Program-made: the position numbers and the translations under genes
Origin: Siphonodentalium dalli
Lineage: Eukaryota; Mollusca; Scaphopoda; Gadilida; Siphonodentaliidae
DNA length: 64,000 bases
Assembly (NCBI GenBank): GCA_032622095.1
Contig: CP136065.1
Location: 37,048,732-37,112,731, forward strand
Direction of reading: 5' to 3'
In this document: positions 44,761-56,699 of the stretch, piece by piece
Numbering within the stretch: position 1 is the first letter of the stretch
Layout: each line of letters opens with the position of its first letter
Notes under the pieces: model-generated
The model's database searches: none
What the model was told of the DNA's origin: nothing
The model's input: only the letters and a program-made list of their open reading frames with translations

Positions 44761-47700
44761 GCTCCTGATAATTTACTATGATCTTGGAGGATCCTGATAA
44801 TTTACTATGATCTTAGCGGGTCCTGATAATATGCTATGCTCTTGGAGGCTCCTGATAATTTACTATGATCTTGGAGGGTCCTGATAATTTACTATGATCT
44901 TAGCGGGTCCTGATAATATGCTATGCTCTTGGAGGCTCCTGATAATTTACTATGCTCTTGGAGGGTCCTGATAATTTACTATGATCTTGGAGGGTCATGA
45001 TAATTTACTATGATCTTGGAGGGTCCTGATAATTTACTATGATCCTAGCGGGTCCTGATAATATGCTATGCTCTTGGAGGCTCCTGATAATTTACTATGA
45101 TCTTGGAGGGTCCTGATAATTTACTATGATCTTGGAGGGTCCTGATAATTTACTATGATCTTAGCGGGTCCTGATAATTTACTATGATCTTAGCGGGTCC
45201 TGATAATATGCTATGCTCTTGGAGGCTCCTGATAATTTACTATGATCTTGGAGGGTCCTGATAATTTACTATGATCTTGGAGGGTCCTGATAATTTACTA
45301 TGATCTTAGCGGGTCCTGATAATATGCTATGCTCTTGGAGGCTCCTGATAATTTACTATGATCTTGGAGGGTCCTGATAATTTACTATGATCTTGGAGGG
45401 TCCTGATAATTTACTATGATCTTAGCGGGTCCTGATAATATTCTATGTTCTTGGAGGCTCCTGATAATTTACTATGATCTTGGAGGGTCCTGATAATTTA
45501 CTATGATCTTAGCGGGTCCTGATAATATGCTATGCTCTTGGAGGGTCCTGATAATTTACTATGATCTTGGAGGGTCCTGATAATTTACTATGATCTTGGA
45601 GGGTCCTGATAATTTACTATGATCTTGGAGGGTCCTGATAATTTACTATGATCCTGGAGGATCCTGATAATTTACTATGATCTTAGCGGGTCCTGATAAT
45701 ATGCTATGCTCTTGGAGGCTCCTGATAATTTACTATGATCTTGGAGGGTCCTGATAATTTACTATGATCTTAGCGGGTCCTGATAATATGCTATGCTCTT
45801 GGAGGGTCCTGATAATTTACTATGATCTTGGAGGGTCCTGATAATTTACTATGATCTTAGCGGGTCCTGATAATATGCTATGCTCTTGGAGGGTCCTGAT
45901 AATTTACTATGATCTTGGAGGGTCCTGATAATTTACTATGATCTTAGCTGGTCCTGATAATATGCTATGCTCTTGGAGGCTCCTGATAATTTACTATGAT
46001 CTTGGAGGGTCCTGATAATTTACTATGATCTTGGAGGGTCCTGATAATTTACTATGATCTTGGAGGGTCCTGATAATTTACTATGATCTTAGCGGGTCCT
46101 GATAATATGCTATGCTCTTGGAGGCTCCTGATAATTTACTATGATCTTGGAGGGTCCTGATAATTTACTATGATCTTAGCGGGTCCTGATAATATGATAT
46201 GCTCTTGGAGGCTCCTGATAATTTACTATGATCTTGGAGGGTCCTGATAATTTACTATGATCTTAGCTGGTCCTGATAATATGCTATGCTCTTGGAGGGT
46301 CCTGATAATTTACTATGATCTTGGAGGGTCCTGATAATTTACTATGATCTTGGAGGGTCCTGATAATTTACTATGATCTTGGAGGGTCCTGATAATTTAC
46401 TATGATCTTAGCGGGTCCTGATAATTTACTATGATCTTGGAGGCTCCTGATAATTTACTATGATCTTAGCGGGTCCTGATAATATGCTATGCTCTTGGAG
46501 GCTCCTGATAATTTACTATGATCTTGGAGGCTCCTGATAATTTACTATGATCTTAGCGGGTCCTGATAATATGCTATGCTCTTGGAGGCTCCTGATAATT
46601 TACTATGATCTTGGAGGCTCCTGATAATTTACTATGATCTTAGCGGGTCCTGATAATATGCTATGCTCTTGGAGGCTCCTGATAATTTACTATGATCTTG
46701 GAGGGTCCTGATAATTTACTATGATCTTAGCGGGTCCTGATAATATGCTATGCTCTTGGAGGGTCCTGATAATTTACTATGATCTTGGAGGGTCCTGATA
46801 ATTTACTATGATCTTGGAGGGTCCTGATAATTTACTATGATCTTGGAGGGTCCTGATAATTTACTATGATCTTAGCGGGTCCTGATAATTTACTATGATC
46901 TTAGCGGGTCATGATAATTTACTATGATCTTAGCGGGTCCTGATAATTTACTATGATCTTAGCGGGTCCTGATAATTTACTATGCTCTTGCATGGTCCTG
47001 ATAATTTACCATGATCTTGGGCGGTACTGCTATTTTACTATGATATTAGCGGGTCCTGATAATATGCTATGGTCTTGGAGGCTCCTGATAATTTACTATG
47101 ATCTTGGAGGCTCCTGATAATTTACTATGATCTTAGCGGTCCTGATAATATGCTATGCTTTTGGAGGCTCCTGATAATTTACTATGATCTTGGAGGGTCC
47201 TGATAATTTACTATGATCTTAGCGGGTCCTGATAATATGCTATGCTCTTGGAGGCTCCTGATAATTTACTATGAACTTGGAGGCTCCTGATAATTTACTA
47301 TGATCTTAGCGGGTCCTGATAATATGCTATGCTTTTGGAGGCTCCTGATAATTTACTATGATCTTGGAGGGTCCTGATAATTTACTATGATCTTAGCGGG
47401 TCCTGATAATATGCTATGCTCTTGGAGGGTCCTGATAATTTACTATGATCTTGGAGGCTCCTGATAATTTACTATGATCTTAGCGGGTCCTGATAATATG
47501 CTATGCTCTTGGAGGCTCCTGATAATTTACTATGATCTTAGCGGGTCCTGATAATTTACTATGATCTTAGCTGGTCCTGATAATATGCTATGCTCTTGGA
47601 GGCTCCTGATAATTTACTATGATCGTGGAGGGTCCTGATAATTTACTATGATCTTAGCGGGTCCTGATAATATGCTATGCTCTTGGAGGCTCCTGATAAT

Positions 47701-48470
47701 TTACTATGATCTTGGAGGGTCCTGATAATTTACTATGATCTTAGCGGGTCCTGATAATATGCTATGCTCTTGGAGGCTCCTGCTAATTTCCTATGATCTT
47801 AGCGGGTCCTGCTAATGTACTATGATCATGGAGGGTCCTGATAATTTACTATGATCCTAGCGGGTCCTGATAATATGCTATGCTCTTGGAGGCTCCTGAT
47901 AATTTACTATGATCTTGGAGGGTCCTGATAATTTACTATGATCTTAGCGGGTCCTGATAATATGCTATGCTCTTGGAGGCTCCTGATAATTTACTATGAT
48001 CTTGGAGGGTCCTGCTAATTTCCTATGATCTTAGCGGTTCCTTATAATTTGCTATGATCATGGAGGGTCCTGATAATTTACTATGATCTTAGCGGGTCCT
48101 GCTAATTTACTATGATCATGGAGGGTCCTGATAATTTACTATATTAGCGGGTCCTGATAATTTACTATGATCTTGGAGGGTCCTGATAATTTACTATGAT
48201 ATTAGCGGGTCCTGATAATTTACTATTATCTTAGCGGGTCCTGATAATTTACTATGCTCTTGGAGGGTCCTGGTAATTTACTATGATCTTGGGCGGTACT
48301 GCTATTTTACTATGATCTTAGCGGGTCCTGATAATTTACTATGCTCTTGGAGGGTCTTGATATTTACTATGATCTTGGAGGGTCCTGCTAATTTACTATG
48401 ATATTAGCGGGTCCTATTAATTTACTATGCTCATGGAGGGTCCTGATAATTTAGCTATGATACTGGTGGA
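44761..48470 (+). repeat. 29-bp satellite array with 87-bp higher-order repeat, about 128 monomers
   Basis: Three monomer types, all 29 bp: A, TCCTGATAATTTACTATGAT then CTTGGAGGG; B, same start then CTTAGCGGG; C, TCCTGATAATATGCTATGCT then CTTGGAGGC. They recur mainly in the order A-B-C, with variable runs of extra A or B. C nearly always follows B. The array is homogeneous from 44761 to about 46900 and increasingly diverged from about 47770 to 48470 (TGCTAATTTCCTATG, missing bases). No ORF of 60 codons occurs on either strand. Unit and layout are those of a satellite, not of a CRISPR array (no unique spacers). Confidence 0.95.
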
Positions 48471-49970
48471 GCAAAATGATGCTTTTAAGAACAAGTACCC
48501 CTATCTTGTCTCAAATTGTCATTATTGTGGCCATTGACTAATCTGAACGATTCGAGGAAAAGTCATTATGTGTATATATGGTATTCAAAACATATACTTA
48601 TGTAACATATTTTAATAATGGCTGCGCGTTTGGACTAATCTGGAAAACGATTATGGGGAAATGGTATTAAAAACATACACTAATTACACTTATTACTAGT
48701 CTGTACAAGGGATCTTGTGGATTTTGGTTTAAGGAAAGAGAAGACAAACATTAGGAATTGGGGGAACTGGGAAGACAGTCTGCCCCGAGCGCACTAGATG
48801 TCACACCATTGTTCCCATGTGCAGTAACATGGTCTAAATCTGTAAATTAGAACGATTTTCTCCTAATTGGAATCCGATTCTGCTGATTTATCCCCAAAAA
48901 TAAGTTGATGTGGATAAACATCAACGTTGGATTAGGGCCGTGGTGACAAGAAGATTTCGGATGTATCATCCCAGAAGATTGGTAAAAATGTTCAAAAAAT
49001 GTTATGCCTGACCCCAACTGATTTCAATTTCAACTCCAGGACGGAGACGGTCTGTCCACGCCCCCGTTTTGGACCGGATACCAGTTTAACATGTTTGGAG
49101 CGGAGTCCGAAATGGTCAGCAATTATTTGTTTAGTGACACTGGTACAACCAAATGTCAGGGCAATGCACGCGATATGTTTTTCTTGGTGCACGGAAGTAG
49201 CCGGTGAAACATGGTAATTGTCGACGCAGGTGCATGATTAGAACGATTTACTCATAATTGGTTACACGTTTCCAGTGATTCGGCTGTCGATATCGCCCGC
49301 CGAATGGAAATGATTGTGAAGAAAACGCACCGGGGATGATTTAACACATCTGCTGCCGAACTCAACAGACGGCATATAAATATGCAATATGTTTTGCAAC
49401 TGGAAATGTCAACATGTACTCTAATAAATTTGGTTGATGTAAATTGACATGATGAACGAAGCAGACAAACCTCAACCAAGTGGGGCAAGAAATAGAGAGT
49501 GTATCTTGATTGAGTATAACACAAACAAACTTCGTGTTGGCTGGAATTGGAAACAAGGAGAGGAGTCTCACCCAAACTTTGATCAATATGTTTAACAACT
49601 GGAAAGTTTATGCTTGACTTGTGCACATCAGTTGGATATTTTTGACAAATAATCGGTTCAAATTTAATTTCCCGGACTTTTTTTCTGGCTCAAGGGGTGG
49701 AGTACATATGGAATTGATGACTTGGTACGCCCCAATGGAAACCATCTGGCCACGCTCCTGTTTCTCGTATAACTTTTATATAAACCAATCTTGCGCATTT
49801 AGCTTTAGTCTTGGTTCTTTAAACTTAAGCTTGAGAGTCTGACATGCCGCAACAATACATGTATACGGTACCCACCACCCGAGCATTATCAGATATAATT
49901 AGGTAATGGCGGCCATATTTTACCATCTGTAGATATATGTACTTAATTGTCTACCGTATACGCCCACCGA
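48471..49970. other. No gene; relics of dispersed repeat R
   Basis: GCTGTCGATATCGCCCGCCG and CATCTGCTGCCGAACTCAAC at 49272-49365 are a diverged repeat R copy. TAGAACGATTTWCTCMTAATTGG occurs twice (about 48848 and 49239). An inverted GTATACGGTA pair lies at 49861 and 49951. The overlapping ORFs have no motif. Confidence 0.45.
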
Positions 49971-50690
49971 ACCCACTATTACCTTATTAGTGTAGCGGCC
50001 AAACGCCAAAAGTGGTCGGGTACCCCTACCCACGGTAGAACAATTTGAAACCAAACTTTTTTGAAGAAGAAATATATACAATTGACGAAAATGATAGTGG
50101 AAAATAACGGAATTGGTGGCGGCTATTGTCAAATCGGCGATGAACGATACCCACCAGTGACATTTTTCCAGAAATCAACGATTTTGGTAAAGCGAGCCCT
50201 GTGGCTATGTCCTAAATTATTTGCCCACATTGTTGGTGTTAAAATTACTACATCATACCATATCTCTAGCTGATATGCAAAAAGTGCTGGTTAATTTAGA
50301 TTTTCCTGCCACTTGGAGCCGAAACATTTATTTTTTACTAAAAAATCGCTCTTTTTCACACATATATTATTTTTCAAACATTATCATTCAAACGGATATT
50401 GCAATAATGACCAAATATTAAGTACATATGGTGAAGTAGTTACCTGACAACCATATGAAGGAAGAAGTTAACAGAAAATTTGAACGGTTTGTGAGATACT
50501 GGAATTTAGCTACCCCTCCCCCAAACACGTTTTTAGTCGGGAAAAATTACAAACATTTTCTATTTGATATTAACGGGACCCAATATGAATCTTGAACTGA
50601 AAGTGTTGTCCAGAGATACCGCCTAATTGATTACTGATGTGATGAGGCTTCCAGACCCCAGTTACAATAACAACGTATTTTATTGATTCT
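49970..50690 (+). repeat. Left inverted arm
   Basis: Shares with the reverse complement of 56700-57440, in order: TTATTAGTGYAGCGGCCAAA, CCCACGGTAGAACAA, AATAACGGAATTGGTGG, GAGCCCTGTGGCTATGTC, GATTTTCCTGCCA, AAAAATCGCTCTTTTTCAC, CCTCCCCCAAACACGTTTTT and TTCCWGACCCCA. Roughly 80 percent or better similarity by eye in the central part. Confidence 0.8.
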
Positions 50691-50759
50691 GCATGCATTG
50701 ATTTTGATTTTATAGTACCAAAATATATGTTATAAACAACACTTGACCAATTAAATAAT

Positions 50760-51030
50760 TCATATGGCTCAGTAGTTATCTGAACATCACAAGTAGAAAG
50801 AATTTGACAGAAATTGTGAACGGTTTCCAGATATTGGATTTGGATACACGTTTTGGTACAAAAAATACATATTGTGATAACACCCCATACTTAATGAATG
50901 AATAAATGATTCTAATGGGCATCAAATCATGATTCATGTGAAAAACACATGATCTGTAGACATCGCGAGCGTGGTTCAAGATGTCCAAATGCTTCCAAAC
51001 CCCCAATTACAACAACACCTGTTATTTATA
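50760..51030 (+). repeat. Extra copy of the inner third of the left arm
   Basis: CATATGGCTCAGTAGTTATC, GTGAACGGTTTCCAGATATT, CACGTTTTGG and GCTTCCAAACCCCCAATTAC mirror 50425-50680 in the same orientation, so the inner arm is duplicated in tandem. Confidence 0.65.
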
Positions 51031-51239
51031 ACATGCATGTAATTTTATATTAATATATATCGACTTTGTAGAACTAAAGTATAATGTTCTAAACGACACA
51101 TAATATAGCCTAACATATACAGAACAAAATCATTGTTGCTGCCATAGAGATTGTTAGAGTCCTAAATCTACCAAAATATAGAAACAATGGATATTGTATT
51201 CTCTATATTATAAACTAGTCTGATCAAGGTGGCAACCGT

Positions 51240-53840
51240 TAGTTCAAATATGTTCTATGTTTTGAGGTCCCATACACTATTAGAAGTCTTGAACACACCA
51301 CGAACTGAAATTCGAGAACACTCAACCCGATTTCACGTCTTGAACACGATACGAACTGAAGCTATGTGCTCTCTATAACAGAGAGTATGATTGGAAGTTA
51401 GTGATATCAGAGAGTACATAATTTGTATATGTGGCTTGTGTCTGTGTCGCTGATAATTGAATTTTCTTCGAGCACCCTACACCATTTAAAGTCTTAAACA
51501 CACCACGAATTGAACGGATATGCTCTCAATATTAACTGAGGGTGTGGAAAAATAATAGGTTATTCACAAAATGCACATTTTTAGTGGATGGGTTGATTTC
51601 CGAATGTCTGAGACACTTTACAAAAGGTGGCTATAGCAAACGAGAAAGGCGAATTCTTACTGTTTTGTGTACCCATAACCCATAATTATTGAGCACTGAA
51701 CTGAAGCTATATATGCGCTCACTATTAACTGAGTGTGTGAACGAAATGGATTTTACAAAAGGCGGCTGGCAAATACGAAATGTGAATTTTCTTTGTTTTG
51801 AGGCCACACTACCTCAAGTTGAAGTCTTGAACACACCATGCGAATTGAAAGAATATGCTCCCAGTATTAACTGAGTGTGTAGAGAAATGGACGCTATATC
51901 AAGAAATTCACATCTTTTATGGATGTGTTGGTGTTTGAATGTCTGGGTCACTTTACAAAAAGCGGTTGACAAATTAAACAGGTGAACACTAACTATTGGG
52001 GGGGGGGCTTAACCCATTTAATATCTTGAACACAGCATGAACTGAAGTTACATGTATATGCTATCATAGTTAGCTGAGTGTGTGAACGAAAGGTATGGTG
52101 CGATCACGGAATTATCAATTGATATGGGTGGTTTGGTTCCCCCGAAATCCTGGAGCTTTTTTTTTTTAATTTACGGCAATTAAGCGGCTGGCAAACACGA
52201 AAGGCGATTTTTCTATGTTTTGGGGACCCCACTATCCCACTTGAGGTCTTAAACAAAAATTATTAACTGGGGTGTGGACAAATGATAGTATTATCCGGAA
52301 CTACGAATCTGTTATGAATGAGCTGGTTCCCGAAATCCTCTGTCACTTTACAACAAGCGGTCGGCAAACGAAAAGGGCTAATTCTCTCTCTCTCTTCTGG
52401 GACTCCAATGCCTATTTGAAGTCTTGAACACACCACTAGCTGAAGGCATATGCTATCAATATCACCCGAGATTGTGGCCGAATGGCTGTCTGTCAGAAAA
52501 GATGCAATGCTCTCGCGAACCAACCGTTCGCGAGAACACCGTGGCACCTTAAACAAAACAGATGGCAAACGATAAAGGCGAATTTTAGGGGGCCCTACCC
52601 CATGTAAACAATTGAAACCATCACGAACTGAATGGATGTGCTCTCATGGCTATTCTATCAGGAAATGCACAATTATTGTTATAGATCGGTTGTTACCCAA
52701 CAGTCAGGGACACTTTACAAAAAGCAACAGAAAAATAAATAATGTGATTTTAACTGTTTTTACTACCCTCACCCAATTTGAAGACTAGAACACACCACGA
52801 ACTGAAACGATATCCTCACTGACTGCGTGTATGGACAATGGAGAGAATAAGGACAATGGAGAGAATAAGGACACAGTTTATATAGATTGATTGGGCTCAG
52901 AGAGCATGCGCAATTAACGAAAAGTTGCTGAAAAATAAGAAAAACAATTTAGAGGACTCCCTACTTGATCTGAAGTTTTGACTACGCCACATGCTGAAAT
53001 GGTATGATTATTAACCGAGGGTTTGACCAAAGGTTAATTTTTAACAGGATATACACATGTTGTGGTTCCCGAAAGTCTGCACCGTGTGCCACTTCACAAC
53101 AAGCGGCTGGCAAATGTTCACTGTTTTATGTATACCCTTGAACACATCATGTACTGAAGGGACTATGCTCTCAATGGTAGCCCAGTTGTGTGGAAGTGGT
53201 AGCCCGTGGTTAGAATGTCGGACTTGTAATGGTGTCAACGCACCGGCATGAGTTCGCGCCCTGTCGGTGGACTATCGTCTCCGCAACAGTGGCTTGACCG
53301 GATTAAGCGGTGTGTGTGCTATATATAGCCGCACGCCGTTTCAAATCTCGCGCCAGATTGTCACCCTTGGGCAAGGCCACTTGTACTGTGCTCGCTTCAT
53401 CGGATCTAGACGAGAAATAGGTACCTGCATGGTTGTTGGGTATCCGTAAGCCGCTCCAGTGAAGCGCCTGTAAAATGGCAGCAGACACAAGACTCGGCAT
53501 TACTCATAAAAACAGCTGGGTAATAATGTAAGCGCTTAGAACTACACCAATGATTAAGCAAAGCGATTACCATAACGATTACTTTGATATACATTATTAT
53601 AATATCAACATATGTTGTGGCCGAATGGGTATATTCTATCCGACATTATGCGATATTTAAGGCTCCATTGGTTTCCGACAGCATGTGACACTTTACAGAA
53701 AGCGGCTGGCGGATAACAAAAATGCAATTTTAACTGTTCATGTGACAAATTCGCTATTTTAAGTCATGAAAACACCACAAACTCGAGGGATATATTCTCA
53801 GTTTTTACTGAGGCTGTGGACATAGGGTTTAGTTCTATCA
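51240..53840 (+). repeat. Diverged tandem array, about 13 units of 180-210 bp
   Basis: The anchor GTCTTGAACACACCACGAAC with TGAA recurs, with substitutions, near 51283, 51336, 51490, 51690, 51820, 52025, 52245, 52420, 52605, 52780, 52970, 53140 and 53760. Each unit also carries TATTAACTGAGTGTGTGGA-like, CACTTTACAAAAAGCGGCTG and GGCAAACACGAAAGGCGAAT-like blocks. Units are far more diverged than in the 44.8-kb satellite, so this array is old. It is interrupted by a SINE at 53193-53560. Confidence 0.8.
53193..53560 (+). mobile_element. tRNA-derived SINE
   Basis: The head resembles a tRNA gene: an A-box-like TGGTAGCCCGTGGTTAGAAT at 53197 and a B-box-like GAGTTCGCGCC at 53250, spaced as in RNA polymerase III promoters. 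The body contains CCCTTGGGCAAGGCCACTT (about 53363), a motif common in SINE central domains, and ends near TAATGTAAGCGCTTAG. It lies inside one unit of the tandem array; the unit reads GTTGTGTGGA before it and TGTTGTGGCCGAATGG after it, suggesting a short TTGTG-type target duplication. No tRNA function is expected. Confidence 0.7.
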
Positions 53841-53860
53841 GGAGGTAAACAATTTAAAGG

Positions 53861-53877
53861 GAGAGAGAGAGAGAGAC
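53861..53877 (+). repeat. (GA)n microsatellite
   Basis: GAGAGAGAGAGAGAGA run at the end of the tandem array. Confidence 0.85.
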
Positions 53878-54084
53878 TATATGGAGAAAGTGAGGCTGTA
53901 ATCCAATTGGAGTTTATTGGATACACTGATATACATATAATTTCGTTGGATCTGATTAGATACAATGATATACAAATATTGTTGATGCGTCCGTCGCCGT
54001 GAGACGACAGGCGATCTGGTGGGGGTAAATTTCGCGCTCAGCAGGGTTTCAATGCTTTTCACGAAGTTTCCACAAATGACAGCG

Positions 54085-54390
54085 TTATGTTAATCGCTTT
54101 GTTTTCGAGGTAAATGTTTGAACCGCTTCAAATATTTTAATGTTTTCACGATGACTGAGTTCCTGTTCCTCGCAGAAGAGTAATTCTGGCCAAATAACAT
54201 TCGGTATGGCGTATAGAAGTTCAGTCCTAAGACCATTGTATTCAGGACATTCCAATAAGTAATGAGGTGCTGTTTCTGTGTTGCCACAATGACATAGAGG
54301 GGACGTTTTAATGTGATTACTCACTAGGTCATGGCCAGTGATATTGTAAACGGGATAAGTCATTCCAGGCGTTGTGTGTAATCAAGCATT
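54085..54390 (-). pseudogene. Non-LTR retrotransposon pol, extreme C-terminus
   Basis: A 92-residue minus-strand ORF reads MTYPVYNITGHD, SPLCHCGNTETAPHYLLECP and EYNGLRTELL. The C-x-C-x8-H-x4-C pattern followed by a Y..LR..L helix is the hallmark C-terminal zinc-binding tail of many invertebrate non-LTR pol proteins (RNase H or end of RT). Everything upstream (higher coordinates) is absent, as expected for 5'-truncated insertions. It ends at a natural stop. The following 3' region runs to about 53877 without a recognisable A-tail. It lies in the opposite orientation to, and directly before, the P-type transposase relic. Confidence 0.8.
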
Positions 54391-54979
54391 TATCGCTCGA
54401 GAGGGTCGGTGCCTTAAATTGTTGTTAGCTTCTACAGTGAATGCATTGGAATAGTGGGACCAATTGATACAAAATGCCAATTAAACCTGATTTTAAAACT
54501 AGAATAATTAACACAGTAAGGGTGACAAGGCATAAAACCACAGTTATACAATAAATAATCGAGACATTATCCAATGTTGGCATGATCAGCACGATCAATG
54601 CATGGTTTTATTCTAAAAATCTTTTTAAATGGAAATTTGTGGGTGGACTCAACAGTAATATATATCAGAACTATCTATGAATTGATAACAAAAATGTCAA
54701 GGATTAGGCAGGAAATATTGGGTCTTCAATTAAGTTAAACATTTACATTTTGGCACCCGCTTGCTTGTTCTATTGATTTAATGTGAAAATAAATTAAGAA
54801 CTCCAATGCATGATGGTGTTTACATAAACAAATATATCACAAACTGACCGCACGTCTCATTTATGCTAGAATATACTGGCGGGTTGGTGTATTTTCATAG
54901 ACATAATTTTGTTCAATATGAATCCGCCTGATTTTCTAAAAGCAAATTCAGAACATGTCGCAAAAAGTCAAAAACTCAC
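54391..54979. other. No recognisable feature
   Basis: AT-rich; the N-terminal part of the transposase (THAP zinc finger, coiled coil) would be expected here if present, but I see no trace of it. Confidence 0.5.
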
Positions 54980-56410
54980 CGTACAGCCATCAACTGCTTC
55001 AATGCCAGGTACAAGAATGCAAAGAAGGAAAACGACTTTGATGGTGGAGAGTTGTGCATGTTCGACCCGCCTTATCTCATCAATTGCACTCGCAATAAAT
55101 TTATGAAATATGACTTCTAGATTGGGGAAGACATAATCAAGTGGTGGCATGTCAAAAAGTATTATGAACGTGATTCACAGTTACCCATTCGGATGTGTCC
55201 CAAAATTTGGAGGAAACACATGGTACTGACAATTATTTTCGAAAATGTGCGTTTATCTGGCGACATAAGTGCTAAGCCAAACAGTTGCAGCGGCAATGTT
55301 CACATACGTTTCTCTTGGAGCCCTCCCAGCGGCAGCCAAAGCAACAGCTGAATTCTTAAAAAAATGTTTGATATGCTATTTGATTCATTCAATTCAACAA
55401 AAAATGGTTTGTAAGTTGAAGCCCCATAAAGCTGATATAACAACTGGATCAGTTCATATAGATTTTCTAAAGGAGTGCCAGAATGGATCTGGAAAATGAA
55501 GCCACTTGGTGGTAAAAACGAGCTATATTTTTGGAACGGATGGAAATTGTCGATCGCATGTGTCTTAGAGTTGTGGGAAGATCTTTCAAGTAAGGGACTT
55601 AAATAGGTGTTGACGAATAGACTCAACCAGGATTGCTTGGAAAATCTGTTCTCTGTAATCCGATCTGCTGGAGGATTCCGCGACAACTTAGAAGCTGATC
55701 ATTTTGCCAGCGTGTTTAGAAAGTGCTTCGTCACTGCTGCACTAAAGCCACCGAAAACTGCAAACTGCATCGATGACTCAGAGAGCATCCTGGCCATCAT
55801 TTCTGAAGTGCAACAAAGAAATGCACCGAAATCACAAGTTGAAGACTTCACTGTTCATCCGGAAACATCTCAGGAAATTGTCACGGGAATTAGTGACATT
55901 ATGGCATCACTACCGTTGAGCAACATTCTGCTGTATATTGCCGGATATTGTATTGCAAAGGCAGTTAAAGAGCATCATAACTGCATTTACTAGGAACCTA
56001 TACTGAACAGTCAAGAGATGCCGATGGAGATAAGAAGAAATTATTTTCTATAAGGAAAGCCCTAGCCAATGGGGGATATATGGAGGGCTGACCATCACAA
56101 GTGAAGGAGCATTCATAAAATTTGTTTTCTTTGAAAGTATTTTCCTGAAGCTATTTCCAAATGTATTATACCAAGGGAAAATACGTTTGCAACTAACAAA
56201 TATGCCATGAATTGCGCAGACGAACTCCAGTTTCAATGCTGCTGTTCTTTAAACAGAAAGATCATTGACATTTATCTGACATTAAGAATATATGCAGCAT
56301 TGAAATTTCTAAATCAGGACATTAAACCAAAGGCAAACGTAAGAACAGAAAACTCCAAAAAGTCAGGCATCTTTAACTTTCTTAGTACATTTTTATCCAT
56401 ATTCCAATAA
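54980..56410 (+). pseudogene. P-element-superfamily (THAP9-like) transposase relic
   Basis: Read across frames in order on the plus strand. At about 55009-55110: RYKNAKKENDFDGGELCMFD, PPYLINCTRN (the P-family FDPPHLLK..RN block carrying a catalytic-type Asp). At about 55110-55225: GEDIIKWWHVKKYYERDSQL, PIRMCPK. At 55269-55370: TVAAAMFTYVSLGALPAAAK, ATAEFLKK. At 55510-55600: GGKNELYFWNGWKLSIACVL, ELWEDL. At 55607-55700: LTNRLNQDCLENLFSVIRSA, GGFRDN (the LNQD.LE..FS..R block; the Glu matches the third acidic residue of the family's RNase H-like domain). Then C-terminal helices to about 56390. At least five stops or frameshifts are present and the THAP DNA-binding region is missing. In intact relatives the enzyme cuts and joins transposon ends using GTP. 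Not functional here. Confidence 0.8.
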
Positions 56411-56699
56411 CACCCTTGCATGATAGTCAATACTAAATCGATTATGTCTTAGTAATATTAATGTATATCAGGCAAACGGCCTGAGTTTTATCATAATTAT
56501 ACAGAGCCAGCAATACCTGCTAGCAGACCTACCCTCTCAGCGGACAGGTGGCGCTGCTAAAAAGTAATTACTATAGAGCTGTATCACACTGTCCTATTCC
56601 GTTTACAATATCACTGGTCATGGCTCAAACTGACTGCATTTCAATCTTAAGCTAGAATTGAGTATTTGTGATATATGCAACACTTACTGTGGTAATAGT

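Noticed and set aside
44761-48470. CRISPR-like appearance of regularly repeated 29-bp units
   Set aside because: There are no unique spacers; consecutive units abut and fall into three variants. The surroundings are clearly eukaryotic repeat DNA.
55300-55686. 128-codon minus-strand ORF
   Set aside because: It is antisense to the P-type transposase landmarks on the plus strand, which are recognisable across frames.
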